A program made the position numbers and the translations under genes. A stretch of DNA of 64,000 bases from Batillaria attramentaria (Eukaryota > Mollusca > Gastropoda > Batillariidae), in contig JACVVK020000226.1 in NCBI GenBank assembly GCA_018292915.2, forward strand, positions 646,001-710,000, written 5' to 3'. Positions 1 through 16,312 of the stretch are shown here, piece after piece. How positions within the stretch are numbered: the first letter of the stretch is position 1; every line of letters begins with the position of its first letter. The notes under the pieces were generated by a model that saw only the letters and a program-made list of their open reading frames with translations, searched no databases and was not told the origin of the DNA.

Positions 1-860
1 CACAAAAACTGTAGTGATGGGTTAAACTCTTCAGCTGAAATAAAAAGTGCTTTACCGCACTGTACTATTCCCTACTAACGAAGCAGTCAATCATAACACA
101 AGTGACTTTACTTCATTGAACTTTGAAGGCCTGGTGCACGGACTGATTTTCCAACAGATATGTAGAAAAGTGAAGTATTTCCACTGAAGTCGACCACCTT
201 GCAAAGACTGGTGCACGACAGTCTTTCGGACTATCAGTGTATCACTCATCTGGATGAACGTACTCAGTAACTGTATAAGTGTATAAAATTTCGATGAGCG
301 TTTTTCTGCATCCACACTGAAGTTGCAGAACCCATTGGACAAGGAAATCAAGAACAGATAGCAAACGACAGAACCTTCAGCAAACTGAAGCTGGTTCGTT
401 CAATACAAAAAGAAGAAGAAGAAGGCGATGATTATGTGATACAAACCTAGGATATCGTTGTGCATGACAAAACACTGGCTTCTCCGCAGCGTCAAGAACT
501 TTCGATTGCAGAGCGCCCATTAAATATCCTTTCACCTCTCCTCATGAGGAGATTCCACGGAAGGGAGACAAACCCTTTCGACTCAACAACGGCCGCCGCA
601 CGGTTGCAGTGCTCGTAAACATACATGTAACCCAACCAAACGACAAAGAAACGGCTTGTGGAGTAAAAACGGATATATTGGTCTCATGCGTACTGGCTTT
701 GGTTATCGTGTACTTCCATATAAAACTGATTTGTATCTTATTGAGCTAAATGTGCTGCAAGTGAGTTGTACAGTGCCAGCGGTTTATTTTTGTCATCATG
801 TACAGTGCTTTTAGCCGATGTAGTACAAGCGCCTTCTAAGTCACCTATAATACTAAAGCA

Positions 861-911
<51 letters not shown>

Positions 912-968
912 CAGAAGCAACAATGAGGAACAACAACTTCCCTTTATTGTACATGTATTTTTTCCTTC
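1..968. other. 3' flank of ALG6, no gene seen
   Basis: No coding exon could be supported here. A TTTATT (AATAAA on the minus strand) lies just left of the ALG6 stop and could serve as its polyadenylation signal. The remainder is ordinary AT-rich sequence with a CA microsatellite. Confidence 0.5.
866..908. repeat. (CA)n microsatellite
   Basis: About 21 uninterrupted CA units directly downstream of the ALG6 stop codon, within its likely 3' UTR. Confidence 0.95.
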
Positions 969-1195
969 TCACGAGACAAACTGCAGATAATGGAAGTAGA
1001 CCGTGAAGGCAGCAAAGTGAATAAAAGAGTAAGTGGTTATCATTAAACTGTAAAGATCAGGCAGTTTCTCGGGAGGTTTCAACACTTGACTTATCACTGA
1101 CAGCACCGCAGTTCCAAGCAATGAGCCCACATACTGGATGGAAAAAAAGAATATAATTTGTTATTCAAGCAAAGACAGAAAACCTAAGAACTAAA

Positions 1196-1229
<34 letters not shown>

Positions 1230-2215
1230 AGTTATACATGTATATGAATTTATCAACAACTATGTTCTCAATTAATCAAATGATTCATACAGGAACAGAG
1301 ATGCTTACACAGAGCCTCAGGAAGACGTTTTTCTCCTGCAGTGGGTGAAACGAGGTGTGGACGAAGACCAAGCAGATAACTGATGCTGCAGCAGAAGGGA
1401 TGAGAAGCCCATCCTTCACCAGCAGAGGCAGCATGCTGTGAATAATGGTTTGATTGTAACTAAACAATGGGATTTTTAAAAAATTGTTTTTTAAAGAAAT
1501 TGTACCTCACTTGCAACACATTGCTGATGCTTCAGCTCTTGCTAAAATATTTATTACCTTTGGAAAACTGGCTGCAAGGATATATGTACAGACTGATTAT
1601 TTTATAAACTGATATATACACAGACATATATGTATCAACAAATTCAAAGCAAAAATTACTGTAGTAGTAGTATTGTTTGTTTGTTTGTTTTTTTTTAAAT
1701 TTGACTCGATGTGATTATATCAAAAAGAAGAAAAAATCGGGTTCATCTGTCTCTATCTGACTGGTTTGCTTCAAAACAAACTGATGTTACACTAATTTAC
1801 AAATCCCTGCTGAGCAAAGGGCACAGACGAACCCCACCACCAGCCCACAGGTATAAATTTGTGATTTTCTTTTGTTCTGTTTGTTGGTAACTTAATGGGT
1901 CCATGTACTGAATAACTATCATTTCCATGGACAAAATAATAAATTCTAAAATACCTGAAAGTGCTAATGGTGATGAACCAGGACACAGCCAATGGATCCT
2001 CAATCACTAGCAGACATGCTGGTCTAGATAAAAAAAAAGAAAGAAAATGAGACAACAGCTTGTCAGAATTTGAAACAGGTAAGCCATAAAACAGAGAGTA
2101 GGGACATGGAAATACATGTATTGCCACAAACAAAAAACATTATTTGGATATATACATCTATATGTGTAAATATATTTTTCTCTGTGCACATGTGCGTTCA
2201 TTTATGCGCATGCAG

Positions 2216-2275
<60 letters not shown>

Positions 2276-2703
2276 TGTTTGTTGTTGTTGCAGGCTTTAC
2301 TATATTGCAAAATCAGTTTAACTTCTACTGAAGTCAGGTGTGTGCCTCCATTCCTTCCTATTGTTCTGTAAAGTTAAAATCAAATGAAGACCAACACACT
2401 CAAAAGCAAAATTCCACTTTGTAAACCCTATCAACATTTATCATGAAGTCAATCTGTACATGTGCACACTAACTGATGAAGCACTTACATGACAGCTATC
2501 AAAATTGACTTTTCATGGACCTGGAACGAAAACAGGAAGAACACCAGTGCAGCATTGATCTGGAAAAAAAAGAAGAAGAAAGACTGAGTATTACAGTTAC
2601 AGTAACAAGTTTAACACTGATTTCAAAATCAAGACAGGACAAAATGCACTGTATTATACAGTACACCACTGACAAGTTTTGTGCCCATAGAAACTACCCT
2701 TGT

Positions 2704-2756
<53 letters not shown>

Positions 2757-3998
2757 ACACGCACACACACATTGTTTGTGTGTGTGAAATGATTCGACAA
2801 TATGATTACATTTACCCACCAATGCCAGTTTGAAGCCGTGGATCGTTGGTTTGCGGAGAAGTTGAAGAGACGAAGGCAGCAACATTGCAAGTGTTGTACA
2901 CAGACTGACGAACACAGAAACAGAATAACTCATTTTTGACAGGACATATTCATCATCAGGTTTCTCGCCTGCATATTTTGCAGGGCAAATTTGATTGCCA
3001 TCTACTGGCAGCATGTACACGCATGCACAGCTTGTAAAATGACAAAAGTAATGCACTAGGTATGTGTAACGATTACTGAAACTGGTCCAGGATAATAAGC
3101 CAATGCTGCTTCCACTTCCCAATCCCACATACACTCTCTTTTTCACCACCCTAAAAAAAAATTACAACAACACAGGTAAAATACCAGTAATAAATGACAA
3201 AAATTACATGTACATGCACTTACCACAACAAAACAATGTTGTCGACAGACAGCATTTGCTTCAGTTTCAATACAACAGAAAGGCTGCACCAGAAGTTGGC
3301 CACCTTGTCCTGAAACAGGTAACATCTTGATTTTTTAATTTTAAATTTCACACTCTCTTACTTTAAAAATAAAAAACTGACATGGTTCCATATGCAGTGT
3401 ACAGTACATGTACAATTAAACAACAAGTGCCCAAAAGACATAAATATGAGACCAGAGAGTTTGGACATTACAATTCATGGGTTTTACGGACTGTATGAGA
3501 ATATTTGTGCTGGCCTTTTTCTCGTTGCCTAGTCTTTGATATCACCCACAAGTGATGGAAAAGGACATTAAACTCTCAAACACCCACCCCACCCACCTAC
3601 GGACTGTAGGAGACACTTGCATCTGAAGCTGACTAAGACTGCTGCATTCTATAAAATCAAAGCAACAAAAGATACATGTAAGAAAGCATAGCCTGACCAA
3701 ACAAAGTGAAAGAAAACTGAGACACAAACCTCATACAAACCCCTGCTGAAAGGAAACAGCCGAACCAGGACACTTTTTGCAGTTTCAACATTCTGTAGGA
3801 ATGGCAGCCAGCAGGTGCCAAAGGAGATCAGCACTATCATGGCCAGCATCATTAGCTTCATGCTTCTGGAAATGGAAGAAAATTACAAACACTGACTGAG
3901 GCATGCTTCTACTAAAACATATGCACAGATAGAATACCACTAAACTAAGATACATGTTTTACTATTTTTTCTGTTCTTTTCTCCCCCACCATTTTGTT

Positions 3999-4050
<52 letters not shown>

Positions 4051-7000
4051 TCTTTTTTCGCGCCATGTATGTCAGTATGTCAACAAAGTTACCGTGTGTT
4101 TGTTGAAGTTATGTCCCATTTGTTTGTTTCCTGAGGAAGGCGAAAGCCGAAACGTTGGCCCGTGTCGTCCTTTGTGAAAGTTAAATGGTTTCTGTCCTTT
4201 TTATGTCGCCTTTATTTGTTTAAGATACATACATGTATATTTGTCTAAAGAAGGCCTGATCATTCTTAATACTGATATTCACCTATGTGATGGGTGTGCG
4301 AACATATACCCCCATTCTCGTAACTCACTGGTTAAATCAAAACTCCACACATTTGACTGATATTTCATGACTATGTCAATTAGACAGAGTGAAAAGACCT
4401 AAACAATGCTTGGTTAATTTTGACAAAAACACGAATCTAAACAAAGAAAAATTTGAAAATGTACAAATAACTGAAACAGACACTATGGCAAAAAGCAAAA
4501 GTATGGGTACCTGCACTGGCAACTGTTGTTGTTGCTTCTGTTGTTTTTCTTCAGCAGAAAGGGATATAGTGAGGATCTTGCAACAATGCTTTGGGCGTTG
4601 TTTTTTTTCTTCTCATAACAAAATGAGCAATGACCAAGTTTTCTTCACATTCTTACCCTTTGCCACCACCCAGCTCGTAACAGGAGCCAAGGAGGTAGCA
4701 GAAGAAGGGCATGGCATGGTAGAGCTCCATCTGTTTGTAGTTGAGTGCAAGGCAGAACAGCACGGCTCCCGGCAAGTCCCAGTCCATCCCCATTGCCCAC
4801 GCTGCCAGTAGGGTGAACCCAAGACTCACACTGTTGTACCTGAGATTTCTGTTAAGGGATCTGCTTGTGACAAGATGATGTCTGGTAGAGGATGCAGTAC
4901 ATGTCACAAAACATGTTCCATCCAACTTAACATCTATCGCCATAGAAACGGAAACGGTAAATAAAAGCGACATAAAAGGGACAGAAACCACTTAACTTTG
5001 ACAAAGGACGGCACAGGTCGACGTTTCGGCTTACGCCTTCTTCAGGACATAAACAAATGGGACATAACTTCAACAAACAAGCAAAAGGTAACTCTGCCAT
5101 AATTTAGAATTCTGTGTGCTGATACTGTCTTTTAATGACGGCTTTCTAAAATTCTTAGCTGATTTTGTAATTTTCATGCATTGTCTGTATGAGTGAAGAT
5201 CTCAACAATTTTACTCAATGATAAATCATAAGCAGCCTCTGCCCCCCCCCCCCCCCCCCCCTCCCCCCACCAACCAAAAAAAGAAGAAGAAGAAATCAGT
5301 ATAAATTGGATGCCAGTAAACAAATTGTATCTTGAAATGTAAATGACTAAAGCATTTACCAAACTGAATCATCAAGTAACAAATTTTAGAGAGGATACTG
5401 AAAGTGTCCATGGTCGATGAGAGCTAGCCCAGGCTGGAGCAGCAGGACAGCTATGCCTTTCAGCTACAAATGAAAACAGTAAAATTTAATGTGCATGTAT
5501 TGTAAAATGTACAAGAGCACATTTGGTACCGCATACGAGTATCCCACATTTCTGGCCCTTTTTTTTTGGTTTTTTTTTTGGCCGTGTATGCGAAAATCAG
5601 GCAAGATTAACAGTTCCCTGATGGCTCTTATTGCGGCAAACAGCTCGTATTATCAAGGGCAACAATCCTACTAAACCAAATTTAAATCCATGCAGACATA
5701 AATTAATTATGATTTTTTTTTTCAGTGAGACCACTGGTGCACAACCCCAAACTTACTTGGTAGGAATTGGGTTAAAAGAAGAAAAATCACTAACAAGACC
5801 TGTTAAAAACTGAAGTTGGTTTTAAAAAAAAAGAAAAAAAAAGGACTGTAGCACTTTCAAGGTGAAAATTAAAACAAAAAAGAAGACCCAGCACACACAA
5901 AATCAAAGTCACAACTTTCTTTAAATGACGGCCTTCAGTCAAATTACTGATACATACTCTTTAAAGAAATGTGTGAACTGCAACTTAGCATGTGCGCAAG
6001 TTGATGGCTTCCATTCTACTATGGGGAAAAAATTACCTTGTCACTATCGCTGTAACGACCCTGGGCCAAGAAACACAAAATAGCAGCAGGAATGTACACC
6101 AGCATGTCAGAAACCAATACTGTAAAGAAACCAACACATAACAAAAATCAAATGAATAAATCTTTAGCAATTTATCTTGAAGTTGAACAGCAAGTGTAAA
6201 TGCCGCAAGGGAGAGGAGTATGTAACAATCTTAAAATACCTCAACGGTCCTGCAGAGCACTGTTTAATTCAGACACAATGCTAGACAAGTCACATTTATT
6301 TTGATTTTCTTGACAATGGTTGTCAAACTAGACGCAAACAGTGCCCCACATCACACAGCCAGGTTAGGTGGGCAACCTGAGGAATCAGCATAATTTGTTA
6401 TTCCGACTGGAGTTCAGTCGTAGCTGAACTTTTGACAAGCACAACACAGGCACTGACTCAGCTACAATGGCCACCTGCACTGACCTGTGTACCTCATGAA
6501 GAGTTTGTGTTCAGCAGTTTGAAGTCCACGTGAAGTGTTTAAGGCAACCCAGTCAGGGTTGAACCATTTCGCTCTGCAACACATCAGTCATAAATGTAAA
6601 CTCTTCATTTTATTATTGGGCACAAGTCTTAAATTTTTTCTCTTTCCTTCAGTCAGACATTTACAATCAGTGAATGAAGTGCTGGGTACCAGTGTCACAG
6701 AACTTCTTAATCCTAGAAGTATATGGTGATTGCATGAAGGATCAGATTGTAGTTCTGCACTCACATTAACCCACAGATGTAGCTGTGGTAGGCTGTCAAG
6801 GGTGGGTAATCCAGACCCCAGTAGAGTAGGTCATTCTGTGTGCTGTTCTTGTACCTGCAATTGCAAAACACAGTAGTGGATGGTGCACGATAATAAGCAC
6901 TGTATACATACAGTATGTAAAAAATAACCCCCAAATCAACATGTATGAAATCAAATTAAGAAAAATGCAAGATCATTTGACATAAATCTAAACATCAGGA

Positions 7001-7199
7001 CTTTTTTGCAAGGCAAATGGCACGGTCTGTAAGTTTTGTATTGTGTGTGACTGCAAAATTACCTACCATTCACTTGCTGGCAAATTGACTGCGATCTCCA
7101 TCCAGTGTCTTTGTGCCTCGAAGTCACCATACATTGGAGGCTTGTTATAACCTAGTCAAGAAAAATAATTAAACAATTTTTAGCACGATTTATTAATTG

Positions 7200-7257
<58 letters not shown>

Positions 7258-7363
7258 TCTCTCTCTCTCTGAGTCTCTCACCAGAATATCCATGTTTTGC
7301 TATGGTCCAACGCACTGCCGCTGCTCCAAGCAGCACCAGGCACAATTTAGTGTAAAACGTCAT
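969..7363 (-). CDS. ALG6: Dolichyl-P-Glc:Man9GlcNAc2-PP-dolichol alpha-1,3-glucosyltransferase
   Basis: ER-membrane GT57 enzyme that adds the first glucose to the lipid-linked oligosaccharide used for N-glycosylation. Fourteen coding exons join in frame to 469 aa (human ALG6 is about 507): 7282-7363, 7067-7151, 6771-6854, 6485-6573, 6037-6119, 5399-5463, 4657-4839, 3730-3865, 3224-3309, 2820-2904, 2489-2559, 1955-2023, 1309-1435, 969-1133. Visible family signatures are [14 protein letters not shown] (residues 31-44) and [14 protein letters not shown] in the first luminal loop, where the proposed catalytic Asp lies; also [45 protein letters not shown], and the near-C-terminal [10 protein letters not shown]. 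The ATG is followed by a hydrophobic first segment, as in the family. The acceptors of exons 4, 5, 10 and 11 were chosen by phase and similarity and are the least certain joins. Head-to-head with VPS28. Confidence 0.95.
2218..2272. repeat. (TG)n microsatellite in ALG6 intron 11
   Basis: About 27 TG units. Further CA/TG tracts lie at 1198-1225, 2705-2754 and 4003-4046 in other introns of the same gene. Confidence 0.95.
3496..3597 (+). mobile_element. 5'-truncated tRNA-SINE copy (ACCC-tail family)
   Basis: This matches the 3' half of the SINE at 56105-56269: CTTTGATATCACCC, then GGAAAAGGAC, then a tail of CACCC repeats. It is flanked by an 11-bp direct repeat TACGGACTGTA (3485-3495 and 3598-3608), a clean target-site duplication. 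The tRNA-like head is missing, as expected after 5'-truncated reverse transcription. It lies in ALG6 intron 8. Confidence 0.75.
3955..4217 (+). mobile_element. Single arm of the CTGAAGA...GAAAC foldback family
   Basis: Corresponds to the right arm of the foldback at 9339-9796, interrupted by a TG microsatellite. It carries CTGAGGA, a GGC/GCC stem and GCCGAAACG, and ends near GTCGCCTTTATTTG. It lies in ALG6 intron 7, inverted relative to the arm at 4955-5097. Confidence 0.7.
4955..5097 (-). mobile_element. Single arm of the foldback family, opposite orientation
   Basis: Corresponds to the left arm of the 9339-9796 foldback. It begins AAATAAAAGCGACATAAAAG and carries CGTTTCGGCTTACGCCTTCT. It lies in ALG6 intron 6, so the two arms bracket exon 7 as an inverted repeat. 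Confidence 0.7.
5241..5262. repeat. Poly-C tract
   Basis: A run of about 22 C on the plus strand (G on the ALG6 sense strand) in ALG6 intron 6. Similar tracts lie at 31267-31286, 32806-32822, 34851-34866, 40565-40584 and 40672-40688. Confidence 0.9.
7205..7251. repeat. (CA)n microsatellite in ALG6 intron 1
   Basis: About 23 CA units followed by a short CT run that ends only about 10 bp from the exon 1 donor. Confidence 0.95.
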
Positions 7364-7790
7364 CTTTCCGCAGATTACATAAACTGTTCACAGCTGGAGG
7401 CATCAGCTGTGAAAAGTTAAATCCCACCACTCTGCAGCATCTCCTCCTCCACGTTTCTCTTTCTCATGTGGTCCAAGTCTGTAAACTGTTCGAACTTCAG
7501 TGTTTCTTGGGGTCACCAAATCTATCAGGAGAGATTTTCATTATTTCAGCTGAATACCGATTCAAACTGTGTGTGAAATCCTTTTTCTTGGTCGCTTGAC
7601 AGGTATTATTGTCTTAAGACTACTTCTTGTTCCATTTGGTACAGCGCCATACAATTGAAATACTTGAAAATTTGTCGTAATGTCTGGGTCAACCGGTGTA
7701 ACCTAATTGGAATATGGTCCATTTGGAAATTTCTGACGTCATTTCCGAAACAACAATCGCGGAGCTCGACACTGCGTCTGGGATCCAGCT
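7364..7790. promoter_or_regulatory. Shared ALG6/VPS28 intergenic promoter region
   Basis: The start codons of two divergent housekeeping genes are 427 bp apart, so this spacer should hold both 5' UTRs and both promoters. I see no TATA box close to either start. An ACAATCGCGG segment lies about 40 bp upstream of the VPS28 ATG. Promoter function is inferred from position only. Confidence 0.6.
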
Positions 7791-11298
<3,508 letters not shown>

Positions 11299-12029
11299 CC
11301 ATTGCCTGCTGTACTTCCTCTGTGATCTATTTATGAATGTTGTGTCATGTCAGCACAGTGTTACTGGAGTCTTCTTTTTACAATTCAGAGCAAAACACAG
11401 TCTAATGTTTTCAAGGAGACCATCACATCCCTAGCTTCAATCCACTTCAATTCAGTAAAATCTTTATCATCACCAAAGGGAAATGGTAATGTAGTTTCAC
11501 ATACAGACCACAGGAAGTGAGTCAACAGTGGATTCTTTTTTGACCAGCCGATCAATTTTATATGCACGTTCCTGTCAAGTGCAACTTTCAATTTTTTCAT
11601 GAAAGGCTGTGTCCATGATCCATGTGAGGCGAGTCGTTTCTCTTTCAGGGTGAAGGACCCATGGGACCATCAGGATTAGTGTCCTTGAAACACACATCAA
11701 GTAATTTCCAGGATGTTTGGTCTGTGTATCAGCTGTACAGAAACACAGGACCCTGTACGAGTGACCCTGGGTGGCATTTTATGAGAATTGAAGTTTTATT
11801 ATGTATGACAATTTTTTTTGTTCACCTTCACCACCTTGTATTTTTTCATGTAGCATACTGTGTTACTTTTTTTTTTTTTTACTACCTGAAAACAAACTTG
11901 AAAGTGTACAGCATGTAAATATTGAAAACTTACTTTTTTTAAAGTGCAAGTGAGAATGTGCTCAGTGTCCTTTAAGTTCCTTAGAAATTATCAAGAAATC
12001 TTGGTGCTTGTTTGTGTGAATGAATGATA
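11299..12029. other. VPS28 3' flank / probable 3' UTR
   Basis: Non-coding sequence after the VPS28 stop. I see no AATAAA before the transposon that starts at 12030; an AATAAA near 13686 lies beyond that element. Nothing else is supported. Confidence 0.5.
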
Positions 12030-13274
12030 CAGTCAAACCTGCCATGGCGGTCACCTGTATAAGCCATGCCACTGTCCAACTCGGTCACCCCAGAGGATCC
12101 CCGAGCGTTTTCCCTCTATATATGCACTGTATAACCAGGTCACTGTCTAACGCGGTCGTGCCACCTATTTTGGCAGTCCCAAACGACCTTTCACACTGTA
12201 CAAGGCAGTCACTTTGTTGTGTAGTGACCGCCGTCGGGCCCCTGTTGTGTTCTCAACTGACAAGACAGACTTCCTAACTGCTTGACAAGCCAGGATTAGC
12301 CACGCCGCGGCTCACTGACACGCGCCTCCCCCTCCCAGTGACTGAATAGCCGGGGGATTGGTGGGGGCGAGGGGGTGGCTGTTAGCGGCGTCCTTTTGAT
12401 TGCTTTGCAATCAGTACGAGGTCTGTAGGAAGCGGTCAGCTTTGTGTTTGTAAACCGATCAACTTCCAAGGTGCACGAATACATGAAGGTGTTGTCACCC
12501 TGTTTGTCGTTTCTATTGCTTCTGATTGAGACGACGTGTTAATGTGCGTGAATCCGCTGTCAGCAGGAAGCTTCTTGTTGCTTTGTTGCATTGTCAGTCG
12601 ATCACCTGACTCTCTTGCCGAAAGAACACTGTATGTGTGTGCGTGCGTGCACTTTTTAAATGTCAGACTGATGTGTGCATTTAGCGTCTTTGTCAATGCC
12701 AGATGAAACTGAGACTGAAGCGGACCGACTTCGCTAAACTGTAAAAATGAAAAGCATCAGTTTGAGTCTGTCTCCGTTTGAATGCAAGTCCGTCGTCCGA
12801 GAGAGAGAGAGAGAGAGAGAGGTGGAGCATTTGCAGAACGTGGGACTGAAACGTGTGCATGTACAATGTACTGTAAGAAAATCCCGTGGCTGCAAAATCA
12901 GCTCTATCATGTGAGCGAATATGCTCAGTCAAGTGGCAGTTTCCTTCTGTATGACTTGATATTATGGCCCTATGTAAGGCTGTGACAGTGAACAAGGCGA
13001 ATCGATGTACATGTACAATGTACATGTACTTAAAAAAGATACATATACACATAAACACATGCATTTCATGCATACCAGAGATATTTGATGTATTTTCAAG
13101 TGTATAGAGAGCTTTAGGCGAGCCCTGTTGTCAGCTCATAACACGTGCGCCGCTAGAGTATTCATTGGGTGACATGCTAGCTGTTGACATGCCTTCCTGG
13201 ATAACCCGGTCACCTGTCTAAGGCGGCCAGTTTGACCCAGTCCCTTGGGTGACCGCCTTGCACAGGTTTGACTG
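12030..13274. mobile_element. pogo/Tigger-like non-autonomous DNA transposon
   Basis: The left end begins CAGTCAAACCTGCCATGGCG and continues GTCACC; the right end is its near-complement (CAGTCAAACCTGTGCAAGGCG on the minus strand, trimmed here as a 21-base run: CAGTCAAACC then TGTGCAAGGCG). Both sides are flanked by TA (12028-12029 and 13275-13276). CAG termini with a TA duplication are typical of pogo/Tigger members of the Tc1-mariner superfamily. Subterminal copies of CGGTCACTGTCTAA-like motifs occur near both ends. No transposase frame is present in the 1245 bp, so it is a MITE-like derivative. Confidence 0.8.
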
Positions 13275-13444
13275 TATAAGCAATGAGTGGCTGTTGAATC
13301 TGAGATGATTGCTGGAGTGTTTTTCATGAGTCTCTGTGTGTGTAATGTGTGTAGTGGATTGTTTCTGTGGTCTTGTCTTTTACTGTTACGAAGACAATTT
13401 TCCTACAGTTGTAACCAAACCATCACAACAGTAAGGCGGATGTT

Positions 13445-13446
<2 letters not shown>

Positions 13447-13511
<65 letters not shown>
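13447..13511. repeat. (CA)n(TA)n compound microsatellite
   Basis: About 22 CA units followed by about 10 AT units, between VPS28 and RPAP2. The 13277-14191 gap otherwise holds only the RPAP2 3' flank, with TTTATT (minus-strand AATAAA) near 13840, about 350 bp past the RPAP2 stop. Confidence 0.9.
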
Positions 13512-14191
13512 CTTTTGCAGTACTTTCAGATCACAAATTATGTTCAGTTAGTAATTTGCAGATTACATTTGGAAGGAAAATATTCAAAATGTAAAATGGG
13601 GACTGGTGATGGTCGTAGGCTGTGACATGATGTCTAAAAATTAATTTCATTATTATGAAAGAAGAAAAAAGTTGTTTTTCATAGTGAATAAATGAATCAT
13701 GTTACAAAACTTTGTGTTCTGTTGTTTGTTTTTTTCTTTTCTTTATTGGTTGGTTGGTTGTTTTTCAGGAGACTTCCATTTTGGTTGCACGGCGAAACTG
13801 AGATGTTTACATAAAGCCTGCACTTCAAATCAGTTTCCTTTTATTCCTAAATGTAAACACTAAATGCCAAGAACGGCAAAACATGCATAACGGCAGGAAT
13901 TCATAAACGTCCGTGGACATACAAAAACACCAAAACATGCACAACAGCATTCAAACAAACATTCTTAACAGTTAAGGCTGTACATCCAACTCGCAACAAG
14001 TTTTTAACTGTCCAACACTATGCTCAAGCAATCTTCCTTCGTGGTAAAATTTTGCAGTTCTCTGAGCTGACCAGTCCAGTATACTGACGAACATACATAG
14101 AAAACATGAACGTTCCACGCAGATGGCATTCAAAGATTTCCACGTTTTGAGAGAGACACCAGCACCTGAAATGAGCACCTGAATCTGCGGT

Positions 14192-16273
14192 TCAATTAAC
14201 TGCCTCTTGTTCCATTAGCATATTGTGCACCAAACTGCTCAAAGAAGCAGAGGAGTGACCTAACCGACTCAGCACAATGTCCAGGGTTTTGCCCTTCACC
14301 TCCGAGTCAAACACACCTGCCACTTGACTCGACTTGAAAGCCAGCCTGTAGACAAAAAAATAACAAGAATCACATTAATATAGGCGCTTTATCCCAAATA
14401 TTTGGCTCTAAGTGCCACAAACTGAACCCAACTTGCACACTCATGTGAATCATGCGCATTCTCTCAGACACTGGACATGAACAAAAATGCGTTGCCAAGA
14501 GCAAGATCAGAATGTTCAACCCACAAAATTAAAAAATAAATTTGATTCTAGAATTTCAGTTTCAGAATTTTAGAATCACATTTATTTTTTAATTTTGTGG
14601 GTTGAACATTTCCAAAGCGGAAGGGGAGGAAGCCGGAGTACCCTGAGAGAACCTCGGACAGTCGGCGCCCCCTATATGAAAGAAAAATTCTTTGCCCTGA
14701 GTGGGACTCCAGTCTGACCTCTCACATTGGTGACAAAGTCTAAACCACCAGACCCCCAACCGCATTACACATGTTCACAGAAAACAGCAATGGAACAAGA
14801 ACTTAAAATGTACACAATGGGGGTAATTTTTCTTTTTTTTTAAATGGACTGATCCCTGGTTCCACAATCCATACTTTTTTATGGACCTAAAAGTCAAGGA
14901 TTAAAGTTCTCAAGAACTGTATGGTGATGTTCCATAAACTTACATCTTCAGGAGAATGAAAGACACCAGGCTCCACTCAGCAGGCTTGAAGACAATGTTC
15001 TGGCTTGTGAAGCTGGACAGAGAGAAACACACATCATTTAATTTGCCAGTTCCTGCATGTGAATACGTGTCATACAACAAGGACCTGTACCAACAACCGC
15101 ATTCGTACTAACAGATTCACATACCATACGAGACAGGTTGTCTTTGTATGTATTGGTACCGGCAGTTTGAGACACACTAAAACTGCAGTTTTCCAACTAT
15201 ATGGAGCACCTTTGCTGTTTTTCAGGGATGGTAACAGTATGTGCATGCATGCGTGTGAGTGAGTGTGTATGCAAGTCTGCTTGTGTATGTCTGTCCTTCT
15301 GTTGTTGTTTCTTCTTCCTTGGTTGTTTTTATTGTTATTTTTCCCCTTTTCTTCTTCACATTCTCCATAGAATGTGTGTCTCACTTCCAGCGACACTCAT
15401 TGTCCCTACTTAAAGGGATTACCGGTACGTCTTACCTGAAAGTAAACACAAGCTCCCGCAGAATGCCAGATACATCTTGCACACCTAGGCCCAGTGGTGG
15501 CAGAAGTGCTGAAATGCTGCCATGAGAATTAATAAAAAAAATCAAAGATTAAAAAAATACGGAAGAAATCTCAGTTTAAAGCTTGCATGACCACCCCTAA
15601 GGCAGTGAACAATGAACATAACTTACCGGTATCAGAGAAGCTAGGTCATCTTTTCCTGAAGTGTAAAATTCATTTTACACGTGTGTGCATTAACGATTCT
15701 GTCAAACTTATGAAAACAAGACTATATAACTAACTTAATCTGGAAGAAAGGCCGAAACACCTATAAAAGTCATGACGTTTCGACTCTTTTCTTCAGACAA
15801 AGGTAGCTATGTGCAGAAATCTGACTTCAAATGCTTGCATACTGAATGCACCAACATCTTAGTTTGTCAAATTCAGAATCTGGGTACCAGTAATTTGTTA
15901 ACAGCACAAAGGCAGCAAACATAGCAACTCACGAGTGGTTGAGACGGTCGAGGACTATTCGTCTTCGTATAAGCTGCTGGTTGTGTGAATCAACAGCAGG
16001 AAGGACAATGGGTCGTTCATGGCTTGGTTCTTTATCACTAGCACAACCTGCACCATCTCCCTCATCTCCTTGCTGTGCACATTAGAAAGGAGAACATGAC
16101 TCTCAATGCAATACACATGCAGACATGAATGATGAAAAAAGTCAAAAGCTATTGACTAGGAGAAGAAAGATACAGTACGCACACCACTGAATAATATAGC
16201 CTTGCACAACTATGCAACAATCCCAATACCTAGGGCCAAAATTATGCTACAAACAGCTTCAACTGTTAGTAGT

Positions 16274-16312
<39 letters not shown>

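Noticed and set aside
2694..3149. 151-codon minus-strand frame taken whole as a gene
   Set aside because: Only 2820-2904 of it is coding (ALG6 exon 10); the rest is intron and CA repeat.
12693..13073. 126-codon minus-strand frame
   Set aside because: Lies inside the pogo/Tigger-like element, has no transposase motifs and includes a GA microsatellite.
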